Positions 20,330 to 28,958 of a DNA stretch of 48,273 bases are shown here, in pieces; the stretch's first letter is position 1; every line of letters starts with the position of its first letter. The DNA is from Thermomicrobiales bacterium (GTDB lineage: Bacteria; Chloroflexota; Chloroflexia; Thermomicrobiales; CADCWN01). The DNA is taken from positions 141,265 through 189,537 of the forward strand of contig JAUJMV010000004.1 of assembly GCA_030446685.1 (NCBI GenBank), read 5' to 3'. A program made the position numbers and the translations under genes. Under the pieces are notes generated by a model. It did no database searches. It worked only from the letters and a program-made list of their open reading frames with translations, and was not told the origin of the DNA.

Positions 20330-20845
20330 ACGGGGCAAGCGCTGAGGTCCAGCTTGGTTCGACGGGACCACGCGCCCGGTCGTCGTCCGCGCCGAGCGCC
20401 CGGAACGTCCGCCCGGCCAGCGCGTGCGGCCAAGGCCAGCCCTCGCGCGGCGATGGCGGCGCAGACCTCGCGGCCGGGACCCGCGGTGCGGGGCAGGGCG
20501 CGGGCAAGGTCGGCGGTGGTGCGGCCGGGAACGCAGGCGTCGAACTGAGCGAGCCGGAGCGGGGGTAGCGCGCGCTCGATGCCTGCCGCCGGGCTGGCGG
20601 CGCGCCAGCGATCGATCGCGCCCGCTTCCAGGCACAGCAGCGCGCGCAGATTCCCGAGGATGATGGCGTTGTAGTCGTAGCGGGCGGCCCACGACTCGCC
20701 GCGATGCAGCCGGACCCGGGTCCGGAGCAGGGAATACCAGAAATCGCCGCAGACGCTCTCGAAGGTGGCCACGGCGTCGGGCGGACCGAGCCACCGGCCG
20801 ACGAGCTGCCACCCGCTGTCGGTCAGTCGCCCGCCAGCGTCGCCG
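20330..20845 (-). pseudogene. Nucleotidyltransferase-like relic (aminoglycoside adenylyltransferase C-terminal type)
   Basis: Reading leftward from about 20845, RLTDSGWQLVGRWLGPPDAV leads into VCGDFWYSLLRTRVRLHRGE and SWAARYDYNAIILGNLRALL. This resembles the helical C-terminal part of ANT(6)-type and related nucleotidyltransferases. The catalytic N-terminal domain (GSxxxG and DxD) is missing, because an in-frame stop lies just upstream. The far end is frameshifted: the expected WPWPHALAGRTFRALGADDD is in another frame near 20400. Either a truncated remnant or a badly sequenced gene. The family call is tentative. Confidence 0.35.
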
Positions 20846-21044
20846 CCTCACGCCGCCGGTCCACCAGCGCGCGCCGCGCCCCCGACCCGCCCGCCACCGA
20901 TCCCTCCCCACTTTCCCCGGTCGGCGATCGCCACCGCCGCCCGCGCACTCCCGACACGCCACCCGCTACAATACCAGCCGAGAACGTATCCAAGAGGTCG
21001 TGCGCGATCCCGCGGCACGGCGGCACGACAGGCCGGGAGGGCGG

Positions 21045-21392
21045 ATGAGCGGTTTCAGCGCGTTGGAGGGGCGCTTCAACGAGACGGTCTACATCGACCT
21101 GACGGAGGCGCTCGACCCGGACGACAACCCCTGGACGGTCGCGGTGATCGACATGATGCGCGTCGGCGCGGTCTCCGAGGGCCTCTTCATGACGGCGGTC
21201 TTCGCGCCGGGCCGCCTGATTCATCGCGCCGCCCCCTACTGGACGCTCGACGAGGCGCGCGCCTACGCCAAGCAATGCTTCGACGAGATCGTCTCCGGCG
21301 CCTTCGTCCCGATCCCCTACGAGATCAAGCCGCTTGTCCCGCTCACGGAGTCTGACGAGGACGCGGCGGCGGATGACGACCTGGGGGGGTGA
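21045..21392 (+). CDS. Hypothetical protein (115 aa)
   Basis: ATG 21045 follows GGGAGGGCGG, a good ribosome site. The product is acidic and looks like a small alpha/beta protein: FNETVYIDLTEALDPDDNPW, TVAVIDMMRVGAVSEGLFMT, then YWTLDEARAYAKQCFDEIVS and an Asp/Glu-rich tail. No cysteine cluster, signal peptide or membrane helix. I do not recognise the family. A TACAAT -10-like hexamer at 20967-20972 precedes it. It is flanked by a relic and a transporter, with no clear operon. Confidence 0.7.
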   Translation: MSGFSALEGRFNETVYIDLTEALDPDDNPWTVAVIDMMRVGAVSEGLFMTAVFAPGRLIHRAAPYWTLDEARAYAKQCFDEIVSGAFVPIPYEIKPLVPLTESDEDAAADDDLGG

Positions 21393-21549
21393 CCGGCCGC
21401 ATCGCCGCTCGCGCTGGCCCGGCAGCGGGGCCATTGCCGCCCGGAGCACGCCGTTGGTATGGTTCCTGCATTCTTCTGCCCCAGCGGTCCACCGCTAGCA
21501 TCCATGCCGGCGCATCGCGTCATTGCGCGTGCAGAGGTTGAACGCTGCG

Positions 21550-23013
21550 ATGGAGATGGGAATGGAGACGGACAGGACGCGCGTGCGGACGGTGGACGAG
21601 CCGCCGCCGCAGGGCGCACCGTCCTTGCAGGACGGCGACGGCGCGGTGCCGATGGTGCCGGTGGAGGGCGCGAGCCCCCACACCGATGTCGCCGTGCCGG
21701 TCACGCCGATCGAGACCGAGGAACACCGGACGGGCGGGCTCACCCCCGTCACCCTCCTGCTGACGATCTTCCTGGCCTACCTGATTTTCAAGGTGCAGCT
21801 CGTCATCATCCTGCTGGTCGCCGGCATCCTCCTGGCCACCGCCATCTACCGGCCGGTGGAGTACCTGCACCGGCGCCGCGGCCTCGGACGCGGCGCCGCC
21901 ACGCTGCTGATGTACCTGGTGATCATCGTCGGCTTCGGCCTGGTCGCCTATCTGCTGGTGCCGCCGGTGGCCAGCGAAGGGGCGCGCTTCGCGGCGGACT
22001 TTCCGGAGTTGCTGACCGGCTGGCGTGCCGAGTTGCTGGAGAGCGACAACCCGCTGGTCCGCGCGACGTCCGGACGCTTGTTCGAGGTTATCGACGCCAC
22101 GGTCGGCAGCGGTGGCACCGCGCCGACCGGACTCGCCTTCGGTGTCGTGCAGAACATCGCCGGCTCGCTCGTCACCCTCTTCAGCATTTTCCTGATCGCC
22201 TTCTACTGGATCAACGAGAAGCCGCTGGTCAAGCGCGCGGTCGCCGGCTTGTTCCGGCCCAGCCAGCGCCCGCGTGTCCTGCACCTGTGGGACGAGGTCG
22301 AGGGGACGCTGGGGTCCTGGATCCGCGGGCAGTTGATCCTGATGGCGGTCATCGGGGTCATCGCCACCATCGCCTACTCGCCGCTGGCCCTCGATCTGCC
22401 CTTCTGGCTGATCCTCGGCGTGATCGCCGGCCTCACCGAAGCGATCCCCAACGTCGGCCCGATCCTCGGGGCGATCCCGGCGGTGTTGCTGGCGCTGACC
22501 CAGGACTGGAAGGTCGCCCTCTTCGTGATCACCTTCGTCCTGCTGCTCCAGATGCTGGAGAATGCGGTGCTGGTCCCGCGCATCATGCGCGGCACGGTCG
22601 GCCTGAGCCCCCTGACGATCATCCTGGCGATCCTGGCCGGCAGTGAGTACCGCGGCGTGGCCGGCGCGTTGCTGGCGATCCCGGTCGCCGGCGCGATCCA
22701 GGTCATCCTCGCCGATTTACTGGAGGAGAAGCACCGCCGCGAAGCGGCCGAACGGCGCCAGGGCGGACTTCGGGGGCGCTGGGGGCGCTTTCGCCTCTTC
22801 CGGTCCCGCGATCTGCGGGTCGGCGAGGCACCCGCGGCGCCCGCCGGCGCGACCGAGTCATTCCAGGCGGCGGATCACCGGCAGGCGCAGGGCGATCGTC
22901 AGCGCCAGGACGACGATGACGCCGCCCATGAGCGCGACCGTCAGTGGCGCGCCGACGAGGCCGGCGGCGAACCCCAGCCAGCATCGTGCCGAGCGGGACC
23001 AGGCCGCGGTTGA
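21550..23013 (+). CDS. AI-2E family transporter
   Basis: Polytopic membrane protein of the AI-2E exporter superfamily. Members export autoinducer-2 (TqsA) or act as Na+/H+ antiporters; the substrate cannot be inferred. After a polar N-terminus of about 70 residues come hydrophobic helices LLLTIFLAYLIFKVQLVIIL and LLMYLVIIVGFGLVAYLLV. A long amphipathic loop, a helix pair, and the family signature ITEAIPNVGP-like block (GLTEAIPNVGPILGAIPAVL) with PRIMRGTVGLSPL follow. ATG 21550 is used; ATG 21562, with GGAG 6 nt upstream, is equally likely. From about 22,850 the frame enters the convergent MFS gene, so the last 50 residues are probably not natural and the true stop has been lost. Confidence 0.88.
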   Translation: MEMGMETDRTRVRTVDEPPPQGAPSLQDGDGAVPMVPVEGASPHTDVAVPVTPIETEEHRTGGLTPVTLLLTIFLAYLIFKVQLVIILLVAGILLATAIYRPVEYLHRRRGLGRGAATLLMYLVIIVGFGLVAYLLVPPVASEGARFAADFPELLTGWRAELLESDNPLVRATSGRLFEVIDATVGSGGTAPTGLAFGVVQNIAGSLVTLFSIFLIAFYWINEKPLVKRAVAGLFRPSQRPRVLHLWDEVEGTLGSWIRGQLILMAVIGVIATIAYSPLALDLPFWLILGVIAGLTEAIPNVGPILGAIPAVLLALTQDWKVALFVITFVLLLQMLENAVLVPRIMRGTVGLSPLTIILAILAGSEYRGVAGALLAIPVAGAIQVILADLLEEKHRREAAERRQGGLRGRWGRFRLFRSRDLRVGEAPAAPAGATESFQAADHRQAQGDRQRQDDDDAAHERDRQWRADEAGGEPQPASCRAGPGRG

Positions 23014-24112
23014 GGCAGCTCAGCACCCGCCCGCGCATCTCCTCCGACGAGTGGATCTGCAGCAGCGTGTTGTTGAGCGCCCAGGTCGTCGAGTTGCCGC
23101 CGCCGACGCCCAGCAGCAGCACCAGCGACATGTGTCCAGCCCGACAGCGCGAAGAGGATCAGCATCACGCCGAAGCCGGTCATCACCGCATCAGCCGCCC
23201 CTTGTGCCGGAAGGTGCCGCGCGGCGACCGCCAGCGCGCCGACCAGCGCGCCGGTCAGCGCCACCATCAGCCCGTACCGCCTCGTTGCCGATCCCCAGGA
23301 CCTGGTCGGCGAAGACTGGCAGCAGGGTCATGTAGGGCATGCCGAAGACCATCGGCACCAGCCCGCCAGGACCAGCCCGGCCAGCGCGGCTCGCGGCGGA
23401 TATAGGAGAGGCCCTCGCCGACCGCGCGCACGATGCCTTGCCGCGCCCGCCGGGACCGCCGGGCGCGCGCGGGATCTGCATCAGCGCCAGCGCCCAGATT
23501 ACCGCCACGAAGCTGAGGCCGTTGAGGAAGAAGCAGCCCGCCACGCCGACCAGCCCGATCAGCACCCCGGCGAGCGCGCCGCCGACCGCGCGCGTGTGTT
23601 GATCGTCGCGGAGGAGAGCGCGACCGCATTGTGTTGATCGTCGCGGAGCGGCGAGCGCGGATCTGCGAGATCAGCGCCTGGCGCGTTGTTGATGCGCGCA
23701 GCCGATCGTGAGCACCTGCCAGAATTGCACGGCCCCCAGCCAGACCAGCCGGCCAGGACGAACGCCAGGATCATCCCGAGCGACTGCGTTGACTGGAGCA
23801 GCCGCCGGCGCTCGACGCGGTCGGCCAGCGCGCCCCCGAAGAGGGTGAAGCCGAGGATCGGCAGCGCGCGGCAGGCGTTGAGCAGGCCGAGCGCGAACGG
23901 GTCGTGCGTCAGGCTCCAGACCGCCAGTTGAGCGCGACCTGGTCCATCCAGTCGCCGGTATTGCTGAAGAGCGAGCCGATCCAGAGGAGGAGATAGTTCC
24001 GATGGCCCAGCGAGGCGAAGACCGGCCAGCGGCGCGGCGAAAGCGCGGGAAGGTGCGCGGGGGCCGGAGAAAGGTCTTCCGCGATCCCTGACTCCACCCG
24101 TTGCCGTGCCAC
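22858..24112 (-). pseudogene. MFS transporter (EntS-like), heavily frameshifted
   Basis: Twelve-helix exporter of the MFS_3 type, recognisable only by joining fragments of all three frames. They are RRWPVFASLGHRNYLLLWIG, SLFSNTGDWMDQVALNW, FGGALADRVERRRLL, MILAFVLAG and WLGAVQFWQVLTIGC, then GVLIGLVGVAGCFFLNGLSF, FGMPYMTLLPVFADQVLGIG, and a last half with MLILFALSGW. The leader GTG 24112 has GGAGG 6 nt before it. The stop is TGA 22858, facing the AI-2E gene. I estimate about eight or more indels in 1.25 kb. A 17-nt direct repeat lies inside. Function is lost if the sequence is correct. Confidence 0.75.
23596..23647. repeat. 17-nt direct repeat inside the MFS gene
   Basis: GTGTTGATCGTCGCGGA occurs at 23596-23612 and again at 23631-23647, 35 nt apart. 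The duplicated part corresponds to the SATIN-type loop of the transporter. Confidence 0.8.
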
Positions 24113-24421
24113 GTCCACCTCCGCGCCCTGCCCAGGCGCAACTTCACTACCAACGTTGTGTGTCGCATCGGCGGGGTGGTGGGTCAAGGGGTGATGAGGA
24201 ATGGCGGGAGGCCTGCGGCCGTCCACCGGCGGCGCCATCGCGACACTGTTTGCACGCAGCGCGCCATCGGGGGTCGTCCAGCGCGCCACGACACCGCGTG
24301 CGGTCCCACGCCCAGCGCCACGGCCGTGCGCCGGGTACTTGCCCGCGCGCCGGTAGCCCGTCGTGCGCGGTAGTGGCACGTTCGGCGCTCGACGGCGGTA
24401 CGCCAGGGGGAGGGAGAGGGC
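24113..24421. other. Divergent gap between MFS and KaiC-like genes
   Basis: About 309 nt with no convincing gene. GGTGGTGGGTCAAGG at about 24,174 resembles the terminal repeat of the element at 35757, but no partner repeat was found nearby. Confidence 0.3.
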
Positions 24422-25622
24422 ATGAGCGCAGCACGACCCGCCGCCGCGGCCTTCGCCCGGGTCCCGACCGGCGTCCCCGGGCTCGACGGTGCTGCGCGGC
24501 GGGCTGCTGCGGCAGGCCTACCTGGTCGAGGGCGCGCCCGGCACCGGCAAGACCATCCTCGGGTACTTCGCCTTCGCCCACGTCGCCGCCGCCGGCGGGC
24601 GGTCTACGTCACGCTGCTGACCGAGGCGCACAGCCGCATGCTCGCCCACCAGCGCGCGTTCGCCTTCTACGACGAGGCGGCGGTCGGCGAGGCCCTCGTC
24701 TACTTCACCTGGAGGAGGGCGGGCTGGCGGGGCTGCTGGCGCTGCTGCACGGCCTCCGGGAGCGGCGCCCGTCCATCCTCGTCCTCCAGCCTGGTGACCG
24801 TCGCCGCGACCGCCGCGGGCTGCGCCGCTTCCTGCTCGACCTGCAGGCCCTGGTGGAGGCCGTCGGCGGCACCGCGGTCCTGCTCGCCGACCGCGCGCAC
24901 GATGGTGGACGGCGTGCTGGCGCTCGCGCGCGAGGCGGTCGCCCGGTGCTGCGCCTGGCCGAGGTGCGCAAGTTCGCGGCGGGGACTACCTGCGCGGGCG
25001 GCACGGCTACGCCATCACCGACGACGGGCTGGTGCCACCCGCGCACCGAGGCGCGCTACGCCGCCCCCGCCGCCCCCGCGCGCGGCGACCTGGACGCGAT
25101 GCTCGGCGCCCCAGCTGACCGCTCGCGCTGCACTTCCTCGACGCGGGGGCGCGGGCGGGCGAGGCGGGGCTTTCTTGCGGCTTCGACGAAGCGACGGGCT
25201 GGGCCTGGCGCCGCGCGCCCAGCGCGGGCGCTGGCGACGCCCGCTGCCGGCGGCGGAGCCGCTCGACGCCTCGCGGAGCGGCTGCTGGCCGCGGTGGACC
25301 GCCAGGGGCCCGGCTCGACGGGCCTCGATCGCCTGGTGCTCCTGGCGCAGCGCCGGCTGGTGCGCTTCTGGGCGGCGTTGCAGGCGGAGCTCGCGCGGGC
25401 GGGGTGACCACGCTGGCGACTCGGCGGTGCCCGTCGCGGGGCTGGACGGGCTGTTCGACATCGTCTGCGCGGCCCACCGGCTGGTCTCGGTTCAAGGCGC
25501 GCGGCCGGCCCGCCGACCGCGCGGCGCGCCTCACCCCGCAGGGCCTCGCGGTGGTCGAGTCGTCCGCCGGCGCGCGCGGCCGAGCGCCAGGCCGGCGGTG
25601 GGGCGGCGGGCGGGGAGGGCGA
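24422..25622 (+). pseudogene. KaiC/RecA-superfamily ATPase-like protein, heavily frameshifted
   Basis: KaiC-like RecA-fold ATPases without clock partners are widespread and often lie beside response regulators. After ATG 24422 (GGAGGGAGAGGGC upstream) fragments reassemble to RVPTGVPGLD, then LLRQAYLVEGAPGTGKTILG (Walker A GAPGTGKT), YVTLLTEAHSRMLAHQRAF and GLAGLLALLHGLRERRPSIL. Next come RFLLDLQALVEAVGGTAVLL (Walker B-like) and a C-terminal part with FDEATGWAWRRAPS and LVRFWAALQAELARAG. Frames change every 50-150 nt, always consistent with one to two lost bases. The family is clear, but the gene as written cannot make the protein. A response-regulator gene follows immediately. Confidence 0.7.
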
Positions 25623-25624
25623 CG

Positions 25625-25974
25625 ATGCCGCGGCGCTCCTGGTCTGAGGACGAGCCGAGCATCGCCGGCTGGTGCGCCTCATCCTGGAGGGGGCGGGCCA
25701 CCGGGTGACCGTCGTCGGCGACGGCGGGCGGCGCTGGGGCGGCTGGCCGCGGCGCGCTACGACCTGGCTGAGCGATGATGCTGCTGTTCCTGGACGGCGC
25801 GGCGCTGGCCGCGGCGATGCGGGCCGACCTGGCCCTGCGGGACATCCCGCTCGTCCTCATGAGCGCGCACCACCATCCGGCGCGCACGGCCCCCCACGCC
25901 GCCTTCCTCCAGCCGTTGCCACGAGCAGTTGGTGGCGACCGTCGCCCGGGCGGCCCCAGGCCGGGGAGGGGTAA
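25625..25974 (+). pseudogene. Response regulator receiver domain protein, frameshifted
   Basis: Single receiver domain (CheY-like). Pieces in several frames give the order expected: (V)EDEPSIAGLVRLILEGAGH, the phospho-acceptor region around 25,770 (reconstructed as LSD-ML-FLDG, with Asp in LSD), AAAMRADLALRDIPLVLMSA with the conserved Ser/Thr side of the switch, and FLQ(KP) with the Lys damaged. ATG 25625 follows GGGGAGGGCGACG. No output domain is visible before the stop near 25,974. It probably formed a unit with the KaiC-like ATPase. Confidence 0.65.
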
Positions 25975-26199
25975 CGCGCCCACCGCACGAGCTCCACGGG
26001 CGAGGCAGCAACCCTCGCCACGGCCTCTTCGACCGATACACGGCCATGGTCGCCAGCAGGATCGGTAATTTACGACGAGCGGGGGAGATGACTGCGTTGC
26101 CACTGCGTGCAAATATGTGTCGGGCAGGCCGGCTTGCCGCCTTCGATGATCGCTCCGGGCCGCTCTGGGCGGAGGCGACGTCTGGCTATCGTCGCCGCC

Positions 26200-27629
26200 T
26201 TGGAGTCGTTGGATGCGTCTTCCCCGTTCCTGCCCCATCTGAAAGGGCTGCGTCTCGCCGAAATCGCCGTCGCCGACGAGGGTGGCCAGCTCTTCGCACG
26301 CGCCGGACCGCGCCTCGCCCATCGTGCCGGCATCGGCTGCATCGGGTCCACAACGACCGCACCATCGCCGATGGAGCGGCACAACGGTCAGGCTCCGGGT
26401 GCGCGTGCGCGGCCGTGACGCCGCCTGCCCGCAGCGCATCTTCGCCGAGAGCGCCGTGGACCGCTACGCGCGGCGGACCCAGCTGCGCCACGCGCTGCGA
26501 CGGATCGGGCTGGCGCTCCGGTGCGTGGCAGCCGCCCTGGGACTGCCGGTCGGCCGGACGGCGCTCCTCGGTCTCATCCGCGCCGCGCCGCTGCCTCCCA
26601 GCCCGCAGCCCAAGGCCGTGGGCGTGGACGAGTTCGCCTGGCGCCGCGGTCGCCGTCGGCACCATCATCATCGTGGAGCGCCGGCGACTTCCTCGACCTG
26701 CTGCCGGACCGCGACGCCGACCAGGTCGCGGCCTGGCTCCAGCAGCATCCCGGCAGCACCGCGGTCGCACGCGATCGCAGCGGCTCTACGCCGACGCGGC
26801 GGCGCGGGGATGCCCAGCAGGTCGTCGACCGCTGGCACCTGCTGCACAATCTCGACGAGGCGCTCGAGCAGTTCCGACGTCGCCGGCGCCCAGCGACACC
26901 CCGGCCGAAGCGTCGACCAACCCGGCCACCGGCAGGAGCGGCGGGGAGGCGGGTCGGCAGCGCCACGCGCCCAACTCGCCCGCTACGAGGCGATCCACCA
27001 GCTGCACACCGCCGGGGCGGCGTCGCCCACATCGCGCGCACCGTCGGCGGAGCCGCGAGACGGTCTATCTTGCCCGGGCCGCCCGCGCGCACCCCGCCCG
27101 CCGCGCCGCCCTCGACCCGGACCTCCTCCCTGGAGCGGCGCTGGCCGAGGGGTGCCGCAACGGAAGCGCCTGTGGCGCGAGATCCGTTAGGCCGTGCCCA
27201 CTCCTCCAGCGGCGTGGCGTCGCACCTCCGGCGCGCCGAGCGGGCCGGCCGCGCCCTGATCCGGCGGGCGACCCCGGCGCGACCCGCGCCACCTGCGTAC
27301 AGCACCGCGAGAAGCGCACGCCGTCGCAGCAGGTCTTGGACCGGCTCCGGCAGGCCGACGTCGCCGCCGCCTACGCGCTGACCCAGGAGTGTGCGCAGCG
27401 GCGCGGCGAGCGGCTGGACGCCTGGCTGGCCGAGGCGGCGGCTCGCCCGTGCCCGCGCTCCGCCGCTTCGCCACCGGCCTGCGGGCTGATCGGGAGGCTG
27501 TGCGCGCCGGGCGCACCGCGATCTGGTCGAACGGCCCGACGGCGGGCTTCGTCCACCAGCGCAAGCTCCGCAAACGCCAGGGCTACGGGCGCGCGCTTCG
27601 ATCTCTTGCGGCACATGCGCTGCGCCGCC
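26200..27629 (+). pseudogene. ISL3 family transposase, multiply frameshifted
   Basis: DDE transposase. Ordered fragments fit the family: FLPHLKGLRLAEIAVADEG at the start, a damaged zinc-finger region, VHNDRTIAD, TTVRLRVRVR, and ACPQRIFAES. Then come the catalytic core with first Asp in GVDEFAWRRG, DLLPDRDADQVAAWLQQHP, a second Asp region (VARDRS), QQVVDRWHLLHNLDEALEQF, and the C-terminal WSNGPT-GFVH-KL-KRQGYGRA. The reading frame changes repeatedly, with single-base losses throughout. The TTG at 26200 is only a convenient start. It is inactive as sequenced; the intact target duplication argues that insertion was fairly recent or that many indels are sequencing errors. Confidence 0.82.
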
Positions 27630-27650
27630 CATCGAAAGGCGGCAAGAGCC
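27630..27650. repeat. Internal copy of the ISL3 right-end inverted repeat
   Basis: Read from the right it is GGCTCTTGCCGCCTTTCGAT then G, matching the outer right end at 28824-28847 in 20 of 21 positions. It falls just after the transposase, where a simple IS of 1520 bp (26131-27650) would end. Confidence 0.8.
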
Positions 27651-27704
27651 GCGAGGTCCTGGCGAGGGCTGATCGTGCGCTGCGTGAAGGGGAGGAGGTG
27701 GCCA

Positions 27705-28506
27705 ATGGATGGGAACTCGAGCAGTGGGGGTGACGACGTCGTCGCATCGAACCGCTCGCCGGCGGGGTGGCCAACGACGTCCGTGCGCGTCAACGGGCAT
27801 CGTTATCGCGGGGAGACCGCGCTCCTCCAACGCCTCGACCGTGAAGGTCGACCGTGCCGGTGCGATCCCGACGACGGACGGCCGTGCTGTTCGCCGACGG
27901 GTGGCGGTGATGACCTACGTCGAGGGCGGACCGCCCGAGACGGAGGCCGACTGGCGTCGCGTGGCCGACGCGTGCTCGCACCGGTTGACGCCGGGGGCCG
28001 CAGCGCCCGGGCTGGCGATCGTCGACCGACCTCCTGCACGCCGAGACCGGGACGAAGATCGACCTCGGCGCGCTGCCGCGAGGGCGTTGCTCGATGCCGA
28101 GCAGCGTGGGCGCGGCTCGTCGGGCGTCAGACCTGCGTCGTCCACGGCGACCCCAACCTGCGCAACATCCGCGTGACCGCCGATCGGGTCGCGCTGATCG
28201 ACTGGGACGAGGCGCACGTCGACGTCCCCGACCTCGACCTGGTGCGCCCCACAACGCTGCCGGTCTCGCCGACGAGGCGCACGACATCGCCGCGCAAGCG
28301 TGGGCCGCATGGGAAGCCGCCGTCTGCTGGCGGCTCGCCGAAGTTGGTCTGAGCGGCGGCGGCGGCGCATCTTCCTGCCGGGATCGCGGTGCCACGTTCG
28401 GCGACTCGCTCGACGGGTCGGGCGCACCGAACGGCCAGTTCAGTTCGAGTACGACGGCGAGTCCGGCCGGCGCTGGGACATCAGCGATGCAGATCGCCGC
28501 GCGTGA
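27705..28506 (+). pseudogene. Aminoglycoside phosphotransferase (APH)-family kinase, frameshifted passenger gene
   Basis: Protein-kinase-like fold enzymes that phosphorylate small molecules such as aminoglycosides, choline or homoserine. Fragments in order: IEPLAGGVANDV (nucleotide-loop region), RVAVMTYVEGGPPETEADWR (hinge), the catalytic loop VVHGDPNLRNI with HxDxxxxN, and the Mg-binding ALIDWDEAHVDVPDLDLV. A helical end, AHDIAAQAWAAWEAAVCWRL, follows. ATG 27705 has GGGGAGGAGG upstream; TGA 28506 ends the last frame. The catalytic residues survive but the frame breaks several times. Its place between the internal and outer ISL3 ends makes it transposon cargo. Antibiotic resistance is possible but not shown. 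Confidence 0.72.
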
Positions 28507-28823
28507 TCACCGGAACCGGGAGGGCGCGTTGGGGATGGTGTCCATAATCCTCGAGCGTCGGCCGTGGTCGCGAGCGCATACTCGGGTGCTCGACGAGCGC
28601 TCGCGTCACGTCCCACGCCAAGGGTCGAGTGCGTATGGGCGACGGGTGAACGCCCATGTCGTTCGGCCTCCAAACGCACCGCCAGGATGCATCGCCGATA
28701 CACGGTAGAGGTTGTCTTACCGCGATACGCAGAAACCCCCGTTCTGCGCCCTGGATGATCGCGATGTCCACCGTCGCGCGGTCGTCGCGACACCGCGCCG
28801 CCGCCCACGAAACGCCGAAACCG
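28507..28823. other. Right part of the transposon without a recognised gene
   Basis: About 317 nt between the APH relic and the right end. Open frames of 60-100 codons occur on both strands, but none matches a family I know. Confidence 0.35.
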
Positions 28824-28958
28824 GATCATCGAAAGGCGGCAAGACCCGGCAGGCCGTGGCGAGGTTTGCACACGGCGCACCCGGCCCGCGCCTTATCGCT
28901 CGCCCCACCGCAGGTGCGTCGAGCACAGGGATGCCGATCGGGAGGAGGTCATGCCGTC

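Larger units (their letters stand above)
26123..28855. mobile_element. ISL3-family transposon with passenger gene, bounded by 8-bp target duplication
   Basis: The element proper is 26131-28847. The left end is GGCTTGCCGCCTTCGATGATC (26131-26151, three bases shorter than its partner). The right end at 28824-28847, read inward, begins GGGTCTTGCCGCC and continues TTTCGATGATC. GGCAGGCC lies immediately outside both ends, at 26123-26130 and 28848-28855, a perfect 8-bp duplication, the size made by ISL3 transposases. Inside are an ISL3 transposase, an internal extra copy of the right end at 27630-27650, and an APH-type kinase gene. ISL3 members with passenger genes are known (ISPpu12 type). Confidence 0.85.

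Noticed and set aside
24170..24190. GGTGGTGGGTCAAGG as another end of the MITE-like element
   Set aside because: One similar sequence without an inverted partner or direct repeats; could be chance.
24247..26115. TTTGCACGCAG and its reverse complement flanking the KaiC-like and response regulator genes
   Set aside because: Only 11 nt and no target duplication; not enough for a mobile element.
28507..28823. HicB-like or other small genes in the right part of the transposon
   Set aside because: Short frames on both strands without ribosome sites or recognisable motifs.
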